Shown here: in pieces, positions 9,232 to 19,500 of the stretch
How the letters are laid out: every line of letters begins with the position of its first letter
How positions within the stretch are numbered: the stretch's first letter is position 1
Assembly: GCF_022549695.1 (NCBI RefSeq)
Contig: NZ_JAKZGS010000001.1
Span: 511,815 to 575,814, forward strand
DNA: 64,000 nucleotides
Source of the DNA: Belliella calami
GTDB taxonomy: Bacteria > Bacteroidota > Bacteroidia > Cytophagales > Cyclobacteriaceae
Direction: 5' to 3'
Translations under genes and position numbers: made by a program
Notes under the pieces: generated by a model
The model's input: the letters and a program-made list of their open reading frames with translations, nothing else
What the model was told of the DNA's origin: nothing
Database searches by the model: none

Positions 9232-9684
9232 ATGAAACACCTTTTTAAATTTGCACTAGTAGGTTTTGTTTTAATTTTAGGCTGCAACACAGAAGATGAT
9301 TCCCCAAACATGTTATCAGTATTGGGTGAGTGGGAGTTGGCCGAAGTAGGCTTTCAATGGCAGGCAGACCCAGATGACTTTGAACTTCCTATTGATAGGT
9401 ATCAGTTTAATCAGAACAATACGTTTAGTAGGATTAGAGAGTCTGATAGCGGGGTCAAAAATGCCAGTGGAACTTATGTAATAGAACCTGCAACTGAGGA
9501 GGATGTAAATGCCTTGTTTTATATTACATTGGATTATGAGCAAGGAGAAGAAATGATAGGAAATTGTGAAGGAGGTGGATATGAGGAGGGAAAAGAATAT
9601 TTATTTATTAACTCGGAAAAAAGACTAAGAAATACATGGGATCAATGTGATGGTCCAACCTATATTTATGATAAAATTGAGTAA
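9232..9684 (+). CDS. Small lipoprotein, lipocalin-like
   Basis: A 150-residue secreted lipoprotein. A Lys-bearing start and hydrophobic stretch lead to the lipobox LILGC (Cys 18) and an acidic linker NTEDDSP, which suggests an outer-membrane-anchored protein. The mature part begins LSVLGEWELAEVGF and has alternating strands (YQFNQNNTFSR, ASGTYVIE, YITLDYEQGEE), the pattern of the small lipocalin-like proteins common in Bacteroidota. Four Cys follow the lipobox Cys only sparsely (NCEGGGYEEG, DQCDGP). It stands alone after the IS scar and is followed 2 bp later by a DinB remnant. Function unknown. Confidence 0.7.
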   Translation: MKHLFKFALVGFVLILGCNTEDDSPNMLSVLGEWELAEVGFQWQADPDDFELPIDRYQFNQNNTFSRIRESDSGVKNASGTYVIEPATEEDVNALFYITLDYEQGEEMIGNCEGGGYEEGKEYLFINSEKRLRNTWDQCDGPTYIYDKIE

Positions 9685-9686
9685 AA

Positions 9687-9890
9687 TTGACTATTTATTA
9701 TGATAAGTTTGACTTTAACATAACAGCAGATTATTCCAATAGCAAAGGTCAAAAGTACAGCAGTAGTGTTCGGGATATTTTATTTCATATTATCAATCAC
9801 TCTACTTACCACAGGAGCCAAATTGCAAGTGAATTAAAAAATCAAGGGATCGAGCCATTGATTACTGACTATATTTTCTTCAAACGCTAG
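9687..9890 (+). pseudogene. C-terminal remnant of a DinB-family protein
   Basis: The frame reads SSVRDILFHIINHSTYHRSQ, then IASELKNQG, IEPLITDYIFFKR and a stop. This is the C-terminal helix of the DinB/DfsB-like metal-binding four-helix family, with the conserved NHSTYHRxQ metal-ligand motif and the typical TDYIxFxR end. Only 67 codons are open, starting with TTG two bases after the preceding stop, against about 150-170 for the family. It therefore lacks the first helices and their ligands. Confidence 0.7.
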
Positions 9891-10307
9891 GATGCTGAAT
9901 GAACACTTAGAATTCTATCATCAAATTATTTAAGCTGCACCCCTTACCTCGGTGAAACTGCAAGCCAAGATATTCTAGCAGAAGAGTCATAGATTTTTAA
10001 AATATCCTTACTTCAATATAGGTGGCTTTTTTTCAAGAATCATCAAACCTTCAATTTCCAAATCCCTCAATTTCATTCCAGCAAGGATAAATTCAACAAA
10101 TCAGTCAATGTTTATGATGTTCAAAGGTTGCTAGCACATCATGTCCTAAAGTAACTATATTTACCTTGATCCTTATTTTTGACTATTTGAGATCAGAAAA
10201 GCAAAAAAAACTATCTCTGACAATTAGTCCAATATCAAAAGTCCTTAATACAAATTCTGATCGACACGATAATCTATCATGGCTTTCTAAAAATCACCCC
10301 AATCAAT
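9891..10307. other. Intergenic, no gene seen
   Basis: AT-rich sequence of about 420 bp between two remnants. Short open stretches occur on both strands but none has a recognisable protein pattern, and I see no RNA gene or strong hairpin. Confidence 0.5.
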
Positions 10308-10547
10308 TCATGGAGCTTTTCTTCTTTTTGTTTTATGACCGGGAAGATGTATGCCTGAAATCCAAATGAAGCCGTTGTTTTCATGGACGGTATTCTCGAG
10401 GTTAGTGTATTGCGTAAGGATGGGTTCATTGATTATCTTGTCTAAAAATGTAATGGCTATATGAGCGGGATGCTCTGAGGGAAGAAAGTCTTCCAAACTA
10501 CGTGGAAGGAGCATCGACAGGTTGTGATCATAATCTTTAAAGACCAT
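10308..10547 (-). pseudogene. IS1182-family transposase remnant with internal deletion
   Basis: The first ~47 codons (MVFKDYDHNLSMLLPRSLED, then FLPSEHPAHIAITFLDKI) match the N-terminus of IS1182-type transposases. The frame then jumps to ENNGFIWISGIHLPGHKT, which matches the later ENxxFMWLSGxxxPDHxT block of the same family. The intervening block (SSYHPxMLLKVLxYAY in relatives) is missing, so an in-frame deletion of about 35 codons is likely. Nothing beyond this N-terminal part survives. Confidence 0.65.
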
Positions 10548-10899
10548 TCTCTATTCTTGTTTTTCCGAAAATCAAAACAATAATTTTAAGTTAGACAAGA
10601 AAAAGGTTTCCAGAGAAATTTGGTAGCTATACATTTTTAAAGAGAATTTTGAAGTAGCCACTTTTTCTTATTGAAAGGTTTTTTTATTGATAATTGACAT
10701 GTATCCTTTATTTGTAGTTAAAAAATCATATACGTTATTAAAGGACTTTCAAATGACAATTAAATATTTAATGGAATTGATTAAGTTTGAAAAGTTTGAT
10801 TTGAGTAAAGAAAATCAAAGCTTAAAAAATTTTAAATTCACAATTTCCAATAAGTCCAATAAGACATATTACCAGGTTGCTTATAAATTAGTTTTTTAC

Positions 10900-12543
10900 A
10901 TGAAAACCATACTTCTTGTTTTACTGTGTTCTATTTTGTCTTTTGGTACTGCCTTTGCAAGAAAAGGTATTTCCGAAACTGAAAAACTTGCTGCAACGGC
11001 CAAAGTCTGGGGGTTTTTGAAATACTACCACCCTACCGTTGCCAAGGGAAAGTTTGACTGGGACAGGCAACTTTTGGATCTTCTACCCCTTGTATACAAT
11101 GCGGAAACCAAAGAAGAATATTCTGACATCATTATGGATTGGATTGAATCCTTAGGAAATATCAAAATTTGCAAAAATTGTCAAATGGAATCTCGAGCGG
11201 ATCATTTCGAAAAAAATCTCGATTTATCTTGGTTTAAAGACTCTGACATTTTCACCTTATCACTTAGTGAAAAGCTTCAATTCATAGAACGGAACAGATA
11301 TCAAGGTAAACCTTATTACATCAATAATGGAGGTAAGAATTCTACCCTTATCATTAGCAATGAAAAATCTTATGAAAATTTTGATTGGACAGTAAAGTCG
11401 ATGCGGATTTTGTCATTGATCAGGTATTGGAATACTATTGAATATTATTATCCGCACAAGTACCTAATCGATACAAAATGGGATACAGTACTTTTGGAAA
11501 TGATCCCCAAGTTTAATGATCCAACTTCCGAACTTGATTTTCACTTGGCTATGCTTGAGCTTGTCGTCAAAATCGATGATAGTCACGGATATTTTTCAAC
11601 TGAATTGATCAATCAGCATTTTGGACTTAGATTGATCCCGGCAGTTTTTAAGATTATCGATAACAAAATCGTCTTAACAGGTTTTTATAATAAGGATTTG
11701 GCAGCTACAAATGATCTTGAAGTTGGAGACATCATCAGCAAGATTGAAGGGATAACAGTTTCTGAAATCTTAAGGGAAAACTTAAGGTATATCAATGGAT
11801 CAAATTACAGCACAAAACTCAAATATGCATTTGGAAAAATTTATCCAAGCTCTTCAGACAGTGTTGAAGTTAAGATTGACAGAAAAGGTATCACCAAAAC
11901 TCGTAAATTAGCTAGATATCAAAGAGATGAATTCATTTCCAAGCCAAACCAAAAGGATTGGGAAATTTTCCAAGACAATATTGGATATATCAACCTTAAA
12001 GGAATTGACGGGAAGGAATTAATGCATGCTTTTGCTAGTTTGGAAAATACAGTAGGGATAATCATTGATTTGCGTAATTATCCGCAAGAATTTTTCGGAA
12101 ACCATTTCAAAAATTTTTTGGGGGCTAAAAACGAAGTCATCACCAAGGTAATTAAACCAGACTTCAAATATCCAGGAAAGTTTATAGTTTCGGATCAAAA
12201 AGCAACCACCAAAGTCTCGAAGTACAAAGGGAAAGTGATTTTGCTTGTTGATGAATATACTCAAAGCCGTGCCGAATTTACTGCCTTACATATTCAAAAT
12301 GGGTACAATGTCACTACTGTTGGGAGCCAAACCGGAGGTGCCGGTGGAGTCATGATCCCCATTGAATTTGTTGGTGGATTCCAGTCATATTTTACAAGCA
12401 GTGGCATTTTCCTACCTGATATGACTCCTATTCAAAGAAAGGGCCTTCCGATTGACCATGAAGTCAGGCAAAGTCTTGAAGGAGCTATTGAAAGTAAAGA
12501 CGAGGTACTTGATAAGGCTGTAATGTTGGTCTTGGAGAAATAG
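10900..12543 (+). CDS. S41-family (C-terminal processing-type) serine peptidase
   Basis: Start placed at the ATG preceding the hydrophobic signal KTILLVLLCSILSFGTAFA; the frame is open 71 codons upstream but that part has no secretory start. The resulting protein has 547 residues. The N-terminal ~130 residues (ATAKVWGFLKYYHPTVAKGK) are typical of Bacteroidota exported S41 peptidases. A PDZ-like segment (NDLEVGDIISKIEGITVSEI) lies near residues 270-290. The S41 fold follows, with the likely nucleophile Ser in VDEYTQSRAEFTALH near 455 and VGSQTGGAGG about 20 residues on. Predicted to act in the periplasm or at the outer membrane. No operon partner. Confidence 0.85.
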   Translation: MKTILLVLLCSILSFGTAFARKGISETEKLAATAKVWGFLKYYHPTVAKGKFDWDRQLLDLLPLVYNAETKEEYSDIIMDWIESLGNIKICKNCQMESRADHFEKNLDLSWFKDSDIFTLSLSEKLQFIERNRYQGKPYYINNGGKNSTLIISNEKSYENFDWTVKSMRILSLIRYWNTIEYYYPHKYLIDTKWDTVLLEMIPKFNDPTSELDFHLAMLELVVKIDDSHGYFSTELINQHFGLRLIPAVFKIIDNKIVLTGFYNKDLAATNDLEVGDIISKIEGITVSEILRENLRYINGSNYSTKLKYAFGKIYPSSSDSVEVKIDRKGITKTRKLARYQRDEFISKPNQKDWEIFQDNIGYINLKGIDGKELMHAFASLENTVGIIIDLRNYPQEFFGNHFKNFLGAKNEVITKVIKPDFKYPGKFIVSDQKATTKVSKYKGKVILLVDEYTQSRAEFTALHIQNGYNVTTVGSQTGGAGGVMIPIEFVGGFQSYFTSSGIFLPDMTPIQRKGLPIDHEVRQSLEGAIESKDEVLDKAVMLVLEK

Positions 12544-12803
12544 AAATTACATGATGACAATCAGTTATGTAACTTTAAAAACAATAAAATAGAGAAAAAG
12601 GAAATAGAGCAGGTTTTTCATTGCTTCGAAGCTTATTAATTGATACTTGCTTAAATCCTTATCACAAGTAGCTTTGTCAAGATTATTGACAAGAAACCCA
12701 CTTGATTTTTACAATCAATTTTGGAAAGAGGGAGGACCAGCATCAAGAAAATCACATCAACCTGAAACACATTTCCCAATTTAGTCCAATCATTAAAAAA
12801 TAG

Positions 12804-13037
12804 TCACCTGGTCATTAGCAACTCAATAATCTGCACGGGTGCTTTTACTACATAAGCATCCTTATCTTCAATATTCTTCAATGCTACAAGCTCTAATTCG
12901 TAAATCAGCCCCAACACAAACACCTGGTCCATTTTATGAACCTCATATAGGTCGTCAAACTTTTTCTTCCCTGTCAGGTTAATCCCATATTGATGGAATA
13001 CATGGGTTATTTTTTTTAATAGATTGAAATTATTCAT
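12804..13037 (-). CDS. Acyl-carrier-protein-like small protein
   Basis: A 77-residue frame starting MNNFNLLKKITHVFHQYG. The order FDDLYEVHKMDQVFVLGLIY then LELVALKNIEDKDAYVVKAP and VQIIELL resembles the helix II-IV layout of acyl carrier proteins, but the phosphopantetheine Ser of the usual DSL motif is replaced (VHKMD), so it may be an inactive relative. It lies 16 bp downstream of a patatin-like remnant on the same strand, a plausible lipid-metabolism pairing. It could equally be a decaying gene. Confidence 0.4.
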   Translation of the reverse strand: MNNFNLLKKITHVFHQYGINLTGKKKFDDLYEVHKMDQVFVLGLIYELELVALKNIEDKDAYVVKAPVQIIELLMTR

Positions 13038-13053
13038 GTTGTTAAGTTTAACT

Positions 13054-13387
13054 TATTCGCCAATGATCTTACTTTGTGCCTCGGGACTAGGAGACCATAT
13101 TGGTTCTCCCAGCTTTTCCCAAGGACTTTTAATCAAAATTTTTAGCTTTGAATTCATCGCTTCTAGAAGTTTTTCTATCGTTCTAGCTGCTTACTTTTCA
13201 CCTTCTTTTTCCGCATAGCCTCCAGCCCAAAATGCCACTACCATAGAACCTAAACTAGAACCTACTACCAAGTCAACTGGAACCTGATTTCTTTCTAACA
13301 CTTTATGTATACCAATATGCGCATAGCATCGGGGTCCACCACTTCCAAAGAGCAATGCAACTTCTGGCTTGGGATAAATTTCAGTAA
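13054..13387 (-). pseudogene. Patatin-like phospholipase remnant with in-frame stop
   Basis: On the minus strand the frame reads PKPEVALLFGSGGPRCYAHI, GIHKVLERNQVPVDLVV, then GSSLGSMVVAFWAGGYA. That is the start of a patatin/RssA-type lipase: oxyanion-hole GxGGxRxxAHIG and nucleophile elbow GxSxG. A TAA interrupts the frame at 13191-13193, after which the same frame continues ARTIEKLLEAMNSKLK to another stop at 13054-13056. The Asp half of the catalytic dyad and most of the C-terminus are missing. It is therefore a dead fragment. Confidence 0.65.
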
Positions 13388-13526
13388 CTTAACCATAGCT
13401 TTAGGACTATCATAAGCAACATAATTCAAGGTTTTACTACAGTAAGTAAAATGCAATAATTATATCATAATCAAATATCTGAATATCAGTAAATTAACAC
13501 CATTAAATATAAGGGTAAGCTCCATT

Positions 13527-13901
13527 TTATAAATAATCCCTATTCATAACTTTCAGTAAAAAAGCGAATGAAATTAAGGCCTGTCCTATACCCAGAAAAG
13601 TCAGAGGTCGAAAGCTAAACTCCGAATGCACTTAGATAAAATCTATAATTTCACGCATCATAAGGAAAAAGGACATCAGGAAAACTACCAACATTATTCT
13701 CACTTGGTATATAATTGAAGTGACAGTACTGGATATCAGATACATAAAACCCATCTGAATCATCATAAAAGGAAGAAAGAAATTCTCCCCAGGTTGTGCT
13801 AGGAAACCTGAAGGAACAATCCAAAACCCACCTTTGAACAATAGCAAAAATGCCATTAGAAAATAAACCAATGAAAAGCTTATGAAGACACGTTTGTACA
13901 T
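13527..13901 (-). pseudogene. Four-TM membrane protein interrupted by an in-frame stop
   Basis: The ATG at 13901 overlaps the stop of the SRPBCC gene (TGATG). Residues 1-89 hold three hydrophobic segments (VFISFSLVYFLMAFLLLF; LPFMMIQMGFMYLISS; IMLVVFLMSFFLMM). A TAA at 13632-13634 ends this frame, but the same frame continues VHSEFSFRPLTFLGIGQALI and SFAFLLKVMNRDYL, a fourth hydrophobic segment, to a stop at 13527-13529. The simplest reading is a ~126-residue membrane protein broken by a nonsense mutation; an 89-residue product may still be made. It is the last gene of the tetR-led operon. Confidence 0.55.
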
Positions 13902-14518
13902 CACTCAACAGTTTTTCTCAGATGATTGTTGGGAATTTGGAGTATCATAGAAAGACCTTTGGTAGGATTTTCTGCTTGCTCTTTAAGTTTCACTAACCAT
14001 TCATCATGCTGCTTCCTTAACTTGTTCGGCAAAAAGACTTTTTGTAACCTGGCCAATCTTCCCGTTTGAGATTCAACGGTGACAACCTTACAACCATTCT
14101 CAGTTGGAATAATCAGCCATGCATGATATCCTTGGATTTTAGGTTCATCAAACTGCCAGGCCAATGCTTTGTTAGGCTCAAACTGCGTGACAGTGTTATT
14201 AAGCTCTTGCCCCATCGACTTCCAAAAGACTTTGGCCTGAGCAGAAAGATTACGCTGTTGAGGATTTTCAAATTGGATATTTTGGATATTGTTATACCAT
14301 TTACTCCAATCACTTGCCTCGATCAAAAGCTTCCAAACCACGTCTGGTGCTGTATTGATTTCGATTTCGTTGTATACATAGAAATCCGACTTTTCTGGAT
14401 TGAATTGTTTCGGCCATTCAATCAAATTGGTTTCAGGATTAAATTTTTTACTGCTGATTTGAGCATTTACCACACTGAAATTAAGCATGATAAGAAGTAT
14501 TGATAAGTAAGTTTTCAT
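13901..14518 (-). CDS. Exported SRPBCC (START/Bet v1-like) protein
   Basis: 205 residues. A signal peptide (hydrophobic YLSILLIMLNFSVVNA, then Q) is followed by an SRPBCC domain: DFYVYNEIEINTAPDVVWKL near 45-65, ASDWSKWYNNIQNI, LAWQFDEPKIQGYHAWLI, and a C-terminal helix FLPNKLRKQHDEWLVKLKEQ. Such domains bind hydrophobic ligands or act as cyclases; substrate unknown. It starts 9 bp after the upstream membrane-protein gene and its stop overlaps the next start, so it is inside the operon. Export is unusual for this fold and fits a periplasmic lipid- or drug-handling role beside the efflux genes (inference). Confidence 0.75.
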   Translation of the reverse strand: MKTYLSILLIMLNFSVVNAQISSKKFNPETNLIEWPKQFNPEKSDFYVYNEIEINTAPDVVWKLLIEASDWSKWYNNIQNIQFENPQQRNLSAQAKVFWKSMGQELNNTVTQFEPNKALAWQFDEPKIQGYHAWLIIPTENGCKVVTVESQTGRLARLQKVFLPNKLRKQHDEWLVKLKEQAENPTKGLSMILQIPNNHLRKTVE

Positions 14519-14527
14519 AATTGATTT

Positions 14528-15328
14528 TTAAAGATTGGATGAATAGATTTTAGATTTGGATTCAGGGAAAAGCGGTCTACCCTGAAGTGCCTGATATAAA
14601 GTGAAGGCTGCCAAAGCCGCATATAACAAACCCACCACAAGTGTCAGCTTTGTATTCTTCAAGACATAAAATGCTAGAATGGGCAAAACCTGTAAAGCAT
14701 GCATCCCAATAAAGTGGGCAATTCTGAGGTCACCCACTAACCTGCTCCAACCAACAATAAATAGGGTGGAATTGTCATTGCTCAGACCAACGGTATGACT
14801 CAAACGTCCTCCCATCAAGAAACCCTGAAAAGAGAAAATCACAAAAATAAAAATCCCCAAGCGTATACCCCACAAATAGTAGTTGGGCAAATTTGGAAAG
14901 GCCTGACTAAAGAAGAGCAGCCCCACAAAAGCGGTATAGATCGTGACCATGGTAGCGGCCAGTGCCATCAGGGAAAACATCATGGAGTAAAATGGACTAC
15001 TGACGTTGTAGTGGGAAATTTTTCCCTGTCCTGCCATAAAGGCGATATAAGCGATTTCAAATCCCAATAAAAGGATGACCGACCAATTAAAAACGCTTAT
15101 GTTGAAATCTGTCAGATAGTAACAATACCAAGCCATTGCCCAAGCGAACAAGAAGGTAGAGAAAGCAAACTTGAAAGGTTTGTACCAGGCATTGACCTGG
15201 TACACCTGTACATTGGAAACCCTGGTCATAGCCAAAAAGACCAAAGAGAGTAGTAAACACAAGAGACCAAAATAAAAGAGCGTTGCGTTCCTTTCTTTCA
15301 TTTCAAAGACAAAACCAAGCATAGCCAT
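14528..15328 (-). CDS. Polytopic membrane protein of unknown function
   Basis: Start chosen at the ATG overlapping the SDR stop (TGATG at 15326-15330), which gives 266 residues; the frame is open 28 codons further but that would run inside the SDR gene. There are about seven hydrophobic segments, e.g. TLFYFGLLCLLLSLVFLAMT near 15-35, FNWSVILLLGFEIAYIAFMA near 85, VTIYTAFVGLLFFSQ near 130, YLWGIRLGIFIFVIFSF near 150, and LTLVVGLLYAALAAFTLY near the end. Charged loops include MGGRLSHTVG. I do not recognise the family. Its tight coupling to the SDR and SRPBCC genes puts it in the same transcript. Confidence 0.75.
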   Translation of the reverse strand: MAMLGFVFEMKERNATLFYFGLLCLLLSLVFLAMTRVSNVQVYQVNAWYKPFKFAFSTFLFAWAMAWYCYYLTDFNISVFNWSVILLLGFEIAYIAFMAGQGKISHYNVSSPFYSMMFSLMALAATMVTIYTAFVGLLFFSQAFPNLPNYYLWGIRLGIFIFVIFSFQGFLMGGRLSHTVGLSNDNSTLFIVGWSRLVGDLRIAHFIGMHALQVLPILAFYVLKNTKLTLVVGLLYAALAAFTLYQALQGRPLFPESKSKIYSSNL

Positions 15329-16107
15329 CACGACTTTGGACTGGCCAAATTTTTCTTGATCTTCATCATGATAACCGAAGGCGTGACCCTTGGCAAATTG
15401 GATATAAACCAATTATTGAAGCCAACAACCTTCTTTCCTTTCCCATGAAGTAATAATTTCACACCAGCCTCAGCAACATCTTTTGCTGGCATTGGCTTAT
15501 TTGTATTCATGGCGTTGGTTTTCCGCATTTCTTGGGTATGAAAGGGCGTTTCAACTGTCCCAGGACATAATGCCGTAACAATAACTCCAGAATCCTCCAG
15601 TTCTGTAGCTATGGTTTCTGAGAATGCCAAAACAAATGCCTTGGTGGCAGAATAGACCGAATAATAAGGCAAAGGTAAAAAAGACAGCAACGAGGCTACG
15701 TTCATGATCCGACCGGATTTCATCTCAGCCATGTCTCGAGCAAAAAGCTTGGTAAGTATCATCAGGCTACTGATATTCAGGTGAACCATATCCAACTCTT
15801 TTTCTATGGAAGTTTCTAAGAAACTTCCATAGTCTCCAAATCCTGCATTATTGACCAAATGGCTCACCTTTAATTCATGGACTTTGGTTAACTGATAAAA
15901 TTCCAGGGTTGCTTGAACATCGGATAGATCAACCTGAAAATATTTTATATCTATGCTATATTTACTCGATAATTCCACCTGCATTTTCTGCAGTATATGT
16001 TTGCTTCTTGCAACTAGTATCAAATTGAATTTTTTAGCAGCCAAGAGCTGAGCCATTTCATAGCCTATGCCAGAAGATGCTCCAGTGATTAAAATATATT
16101 CCTTCAT
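15328..16107 (-). CDS. Short-chain dehydrogenase/reductase (classical SDR)
   Basis: 259 residues from the ATG giving MKEYILITGASSGIGYEMAQ; a frame extension of nine codons upstream would overlap the DUF2147 gene and is less likely. The Rossmann motif TGASSGIG is at 7-14, NNAG near 91, catalytic Ser in NVASLLSFLP near 140, and the YxxxK pair YSATK near 153-157. The PG motif (CPGTVETPF) follows. NADP is the likely cofactor because of the Arg in LILVARS. The C-terminus (GFNNWFISNLPRVTP) is like SDRs of the DltE/YqjQ type. Substrate unknown. Start of the next gene overlaps its stop by one base. Confidence 0.85.
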   Translation of the reverse strand: MKEYILITGASSGIGYEMAQLLAAKKFNLILVARSKHILQKMQVELSSKYSIDIKYFQVDLSDVQATLEFYQLTKVHELKVSHLVNNAGFGDYGSFLETSIEKELDMVHLNISSLMILTKLFARDMAEMKSGRIMNVASLLSFLPLPYYSVYSATKAFVLAFSETIATELEDSGVIVTALCPGTVETPFHTQEMRKTNAMNTNKPMPAKDVAEAGVKLLLHGKGKKVVGFNNWFISNLPRVTPSVIMMKIKKNLASPKS

Positions 16108-16126
16108 TTCTTTATTGTTTAAGTAA

Positions 16127-16558
16127 TTAGTCAATTCTTGTCCATGTTTCGGACCTTCCGAAAAGGGAAACGCCTACAAAGCCCCTCACTTCAAGTTGAT
16201 TTGGTTTTTTAAGGGTCATTTTACAGGAATAAGTCTTCCCATCTTTGGGTTCGTAAATGGTACCGGAAGACCAAAGGTTCTTGTTTTCGAACTTGAAATC
16301 ATTCAGAATAGTCAATCCTACCAGATCTCGGTTTTTCTTTGCTGGGTCAGGATTGTTAACGTCCTTGGTCGGACCACCGGTCCCCCAAATAATATCTCCG
16401 TAAAACATATCTCCTTTTCGGTAAATTTTGAATTTGGCATCGCCTTTTTCATTTTTCCATTCTCCAACAACATCATTTGAGGGGGATTGTCCTTGAGCTT
16501 GAATGCCATGCACAGGAAAGAAGTATAGCATCAATAGTATTGCATGTGATTTCAGCAT
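16127..16558 (-). CDS. DUF2147 family exported protein
   Basis: 143 residues with a signal peptide ending GIQAQG. The DUF2147 pattern is clear: VVGEWKNEKGDAKFKIYRKG near 30, MFYGDIIWG near 52, DPAKKNRDLVGLTIL near 73, FKFENKNLWSSGTIYEP near 87, and a C-terminal LEVRGFVGVSLFGRSETWTR. The family forms a small beta-barrel of unknown function. It lies 11 bp after the RND transporter gene and 19 bp before the SDR start, so it is co-transcribed with the efflux genes. Confidence 0.85.
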   Translation of the reverse strand: MLKSHAILLMLYFFPVHGIQAQGQSPSNDVVGEWKNEKGDAKFKIYRKGDMFYGDIIWGTGGPTKDVNNPDPAKKNRDLVGLTILNDFKFENKNLWSSGTIYEPKDGKTYSCKMTLKKPNQLEVRGFVGVSLFGRSETWTRID

Positions 16559-16569
16559 ATTTGATAGGG

Positions 16570-19500
16570 TTAAAGTGTTTCGATTTTTGGTGGAATTAAC
16601 TTGTACATTACGGGTGTCACAATCCTCGAAAGGATGGTGGAACTGATCAGCCCTCCGATCAGGACTATTGCCAATGGTGATATTTGTGGGTTAGGGTTTA
16701 GGGCAAGTGGAAGAAGTCCTCCTATGGCAGTCAAAGAAGTGAGGACTACAGGAAGGAACCGAAGTTCTCCCGCCTGCTCAATTGCAGTCTGTAAAGCCAC
16801 TCCTTCTTTGCGCAGTTGATTGGTGAAGTCAACCAACAGTATGGAATTTTTAACTTCTATACCTGCCAAGCCAATGAATCCTATGATTGCGATAAATGAC
16901 ATCGGGTTTCCGGTCAACCAGAGCAAACTCACGCCTCCAATGACACCTAGTGGAATTACCGAAAGCACAATCAAAAGACCTTTGAAGGTTTTAAATTGCA
17001 GGATCAATACTGCCACAAAAAGAAATACTGTAATTAAAATCACGGTAATAAAACCGCCTCCAAATGCATCATCTTCACTTTCTGCCTCACCAGACAATTT
17101 GTAAAAGTATCCCGATGGCATTTCCATAGCATCCAACTGAGGAACTACCTCTGCCAATACATCATTGGCCAATACTCCTTTTTGGGTAGAGGAAGTTACT
17201 TTTACAAATCGGTTTTTGTTGAAGTGATTGATAGTAGTTGGCGAAGTTTCAAAGTCAATGCTTGCCAACTGCTTCAGCGGGATGGCTGTCCCCTGGGCAT
17301 TGTTTACATACAAATTTTCCAATGCATCCAAAGCCCTGTATTTCCCCTTAGGTGAAGTGACTACAATATCAAAATCATCCCCAATTTCATTGGTGTAAGT
17401 GCCCATGGTGAGTCCTGCCACAGCCAATCGAACAGTCCTGTCAATATCTGCGGTAAATACACCCAGTGTTCTTGCTTTTTCTTTGTTGATGTTGATTTTT
17501 AAATCAGTTTTGAGTGTATTCAATTCATTGTTAATGTATAATGCACCATCGCTAGCGGATAGAATCCTCTCCACCTCAAAAGACAACTTGCGCAGACTGT
17601 CGAGATTTTCTCCAAACACCCGGATGGAAATTGGTGCTTCAATCGGAGGACCCTGTTCAAAATCCTGAACTTCAATCTTGGCATAAGGAAAGGCGGCAAA
17701 CTGATTTCTAAGCTGGTTGATCAATTTGTTTTTCAACACAGGTTTGGCATTAGGATCCATTTGAATGAAGATTTGGGCAAAATCAAACTTCTCTTCTTGC
17801 TGTGGTACATTGTAATAAATCTGGGGATTTCCCTTTCCTACATTGGTTGAGAAGTACCTGATCAGATCATTTTGCTGAAGACTATCTTCTACCATTCGGG
17901 TAATGCGGTTGCTTTCATGCAGGCTGGTCTGTAAAGGCATTTTTACATTGACAAGAAAAATGGGCTTTTCAGAAGTTGGAAAAAGTTTGAAACCAATAAC
18001 AGGGAAAAGCAACAAGGATCCACCAAATAAAAGGAATGAAAAAGCCAGTGTTTTTACGGGATTCTTCAAGGCCACTTTCATCACTTTTGCATAAGTAGCT
18101 CCAATTACTTTTTTCAATGCACGGAGGAAAATATTGCCTTCGGGATTTTCATGTTCTTTTAAAAACCTGCTTGCAATAAATGGCACTATAGTGAGCGAGA
18201 CTACCGTAGAAGCCAAGACACTGCAAATGACCGCCAGTGGAAGTCCACGGACAAATTCACCTGGTCCACCGGGCAAAAAAACCAAGGGTAGGAAGGCTAT
18301 TATCAAAGTTGCTGTGGTGGCTATTACCGGCAAAGTGATCTGCTTGGTGGCCTTTATCGCTGCTTCTTTCCTGGTAAACCCATCCCTCAGCCATCGCTCG
18401 ATATTTTCCACCACCACGATACTGTCATCCACCAACAGACCCAGAGACACGACCAGTCCAACAATACTCAGCTGATTCAGAGAAATATCAAAGGCATTCA
18501 AACCGACCAAACCTAAAGCCAGAGAAAGCGGGATAGCCAACATCACTACCAAAGAAGCACGAATACCCAATGGGGATAAAGTAAATAATACCAGCACAAT
18601 AGCAATAATGAAATCAAGTCCTAATCCAGATAAGCGTCTGGAAACATTCTCAGCTTGGTCGAAATGCTTATAAAGCTTGATGTTTTCGGGAAGACTGTTT
18701 TCAAATGCTGTGATAATGGGTTCATACTTTGCTTGTGTGCTGGAAATATTACTCCCCACCTTTTGGGCGGCATTCACCAAGACAACCCTTTTCCCATTGA
18801 GACGGGTAATATGTTTCTCTTCTTCGTATTTGAAATCAACTTCTGCTACTTCCTTCAACAGGATAATTTTGCCATTGGCATTGCTGATGACAGTGTTTTC
18901 AATTTCTTCAAGGCTTGAAAACTTCCCACTAGTCTTTACATTGAAGGTTTTGTTTCCTGCAGTGAGACTTCCTCCGGGAATATTGACAGCTTCACTTTGA
19001 ATACTTCCCAAAACCACATTTAGTGGTATCTGAAATGCAGCAATGCGGTCCAGTTTCAAATCAATCCTTACCTCTTCATCAGGAACACCCGATAGTTTTA
19101 CCTTTTTCAAGTCCACTACTTTTTCCAACTGATCCTGAAGATCTTCTGCTTGTTTCTTCAGTTGACGGTAAGAGGCATTTTCACTCACCAAAGCCACTTG
19201 AAGGATATTTACATCACTTGGATCCACTTTTCGGATTTCAATCGAAAAAATATCTTCCGGTAGTTCATTTCGCAATGAATTTATTTCCCGTACCACTTCC
19301 TGGTACTTATCATCCACACCTACCCCATACTTGAATTCCACCCTTATAACAGCCAACCCATCTTCTATGGCTGTCACGATTTTATCAATATTCTCTAGTT
19401 CGTATATTTTATTTTCGATTGGCTTCACCACCAGCTCCTCCATATCTTGTGTGCTTGTACCGGGATAAACCACCACAATGGGATAAGTTGGAGGATTAAT

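Noticed and set aside
10166-10369. Plus-strand open frame of 67 codons
   Set aside because: Partly the complement of the IS1182 remnant; composition not protein-like.
13651-13908. Second minus-strand frame of 85 codons overlapping the four-TM gene
   Set aside because: Same DNA in another frame; lacks the hydrophobic pattern and would not use the TGATG coupling.
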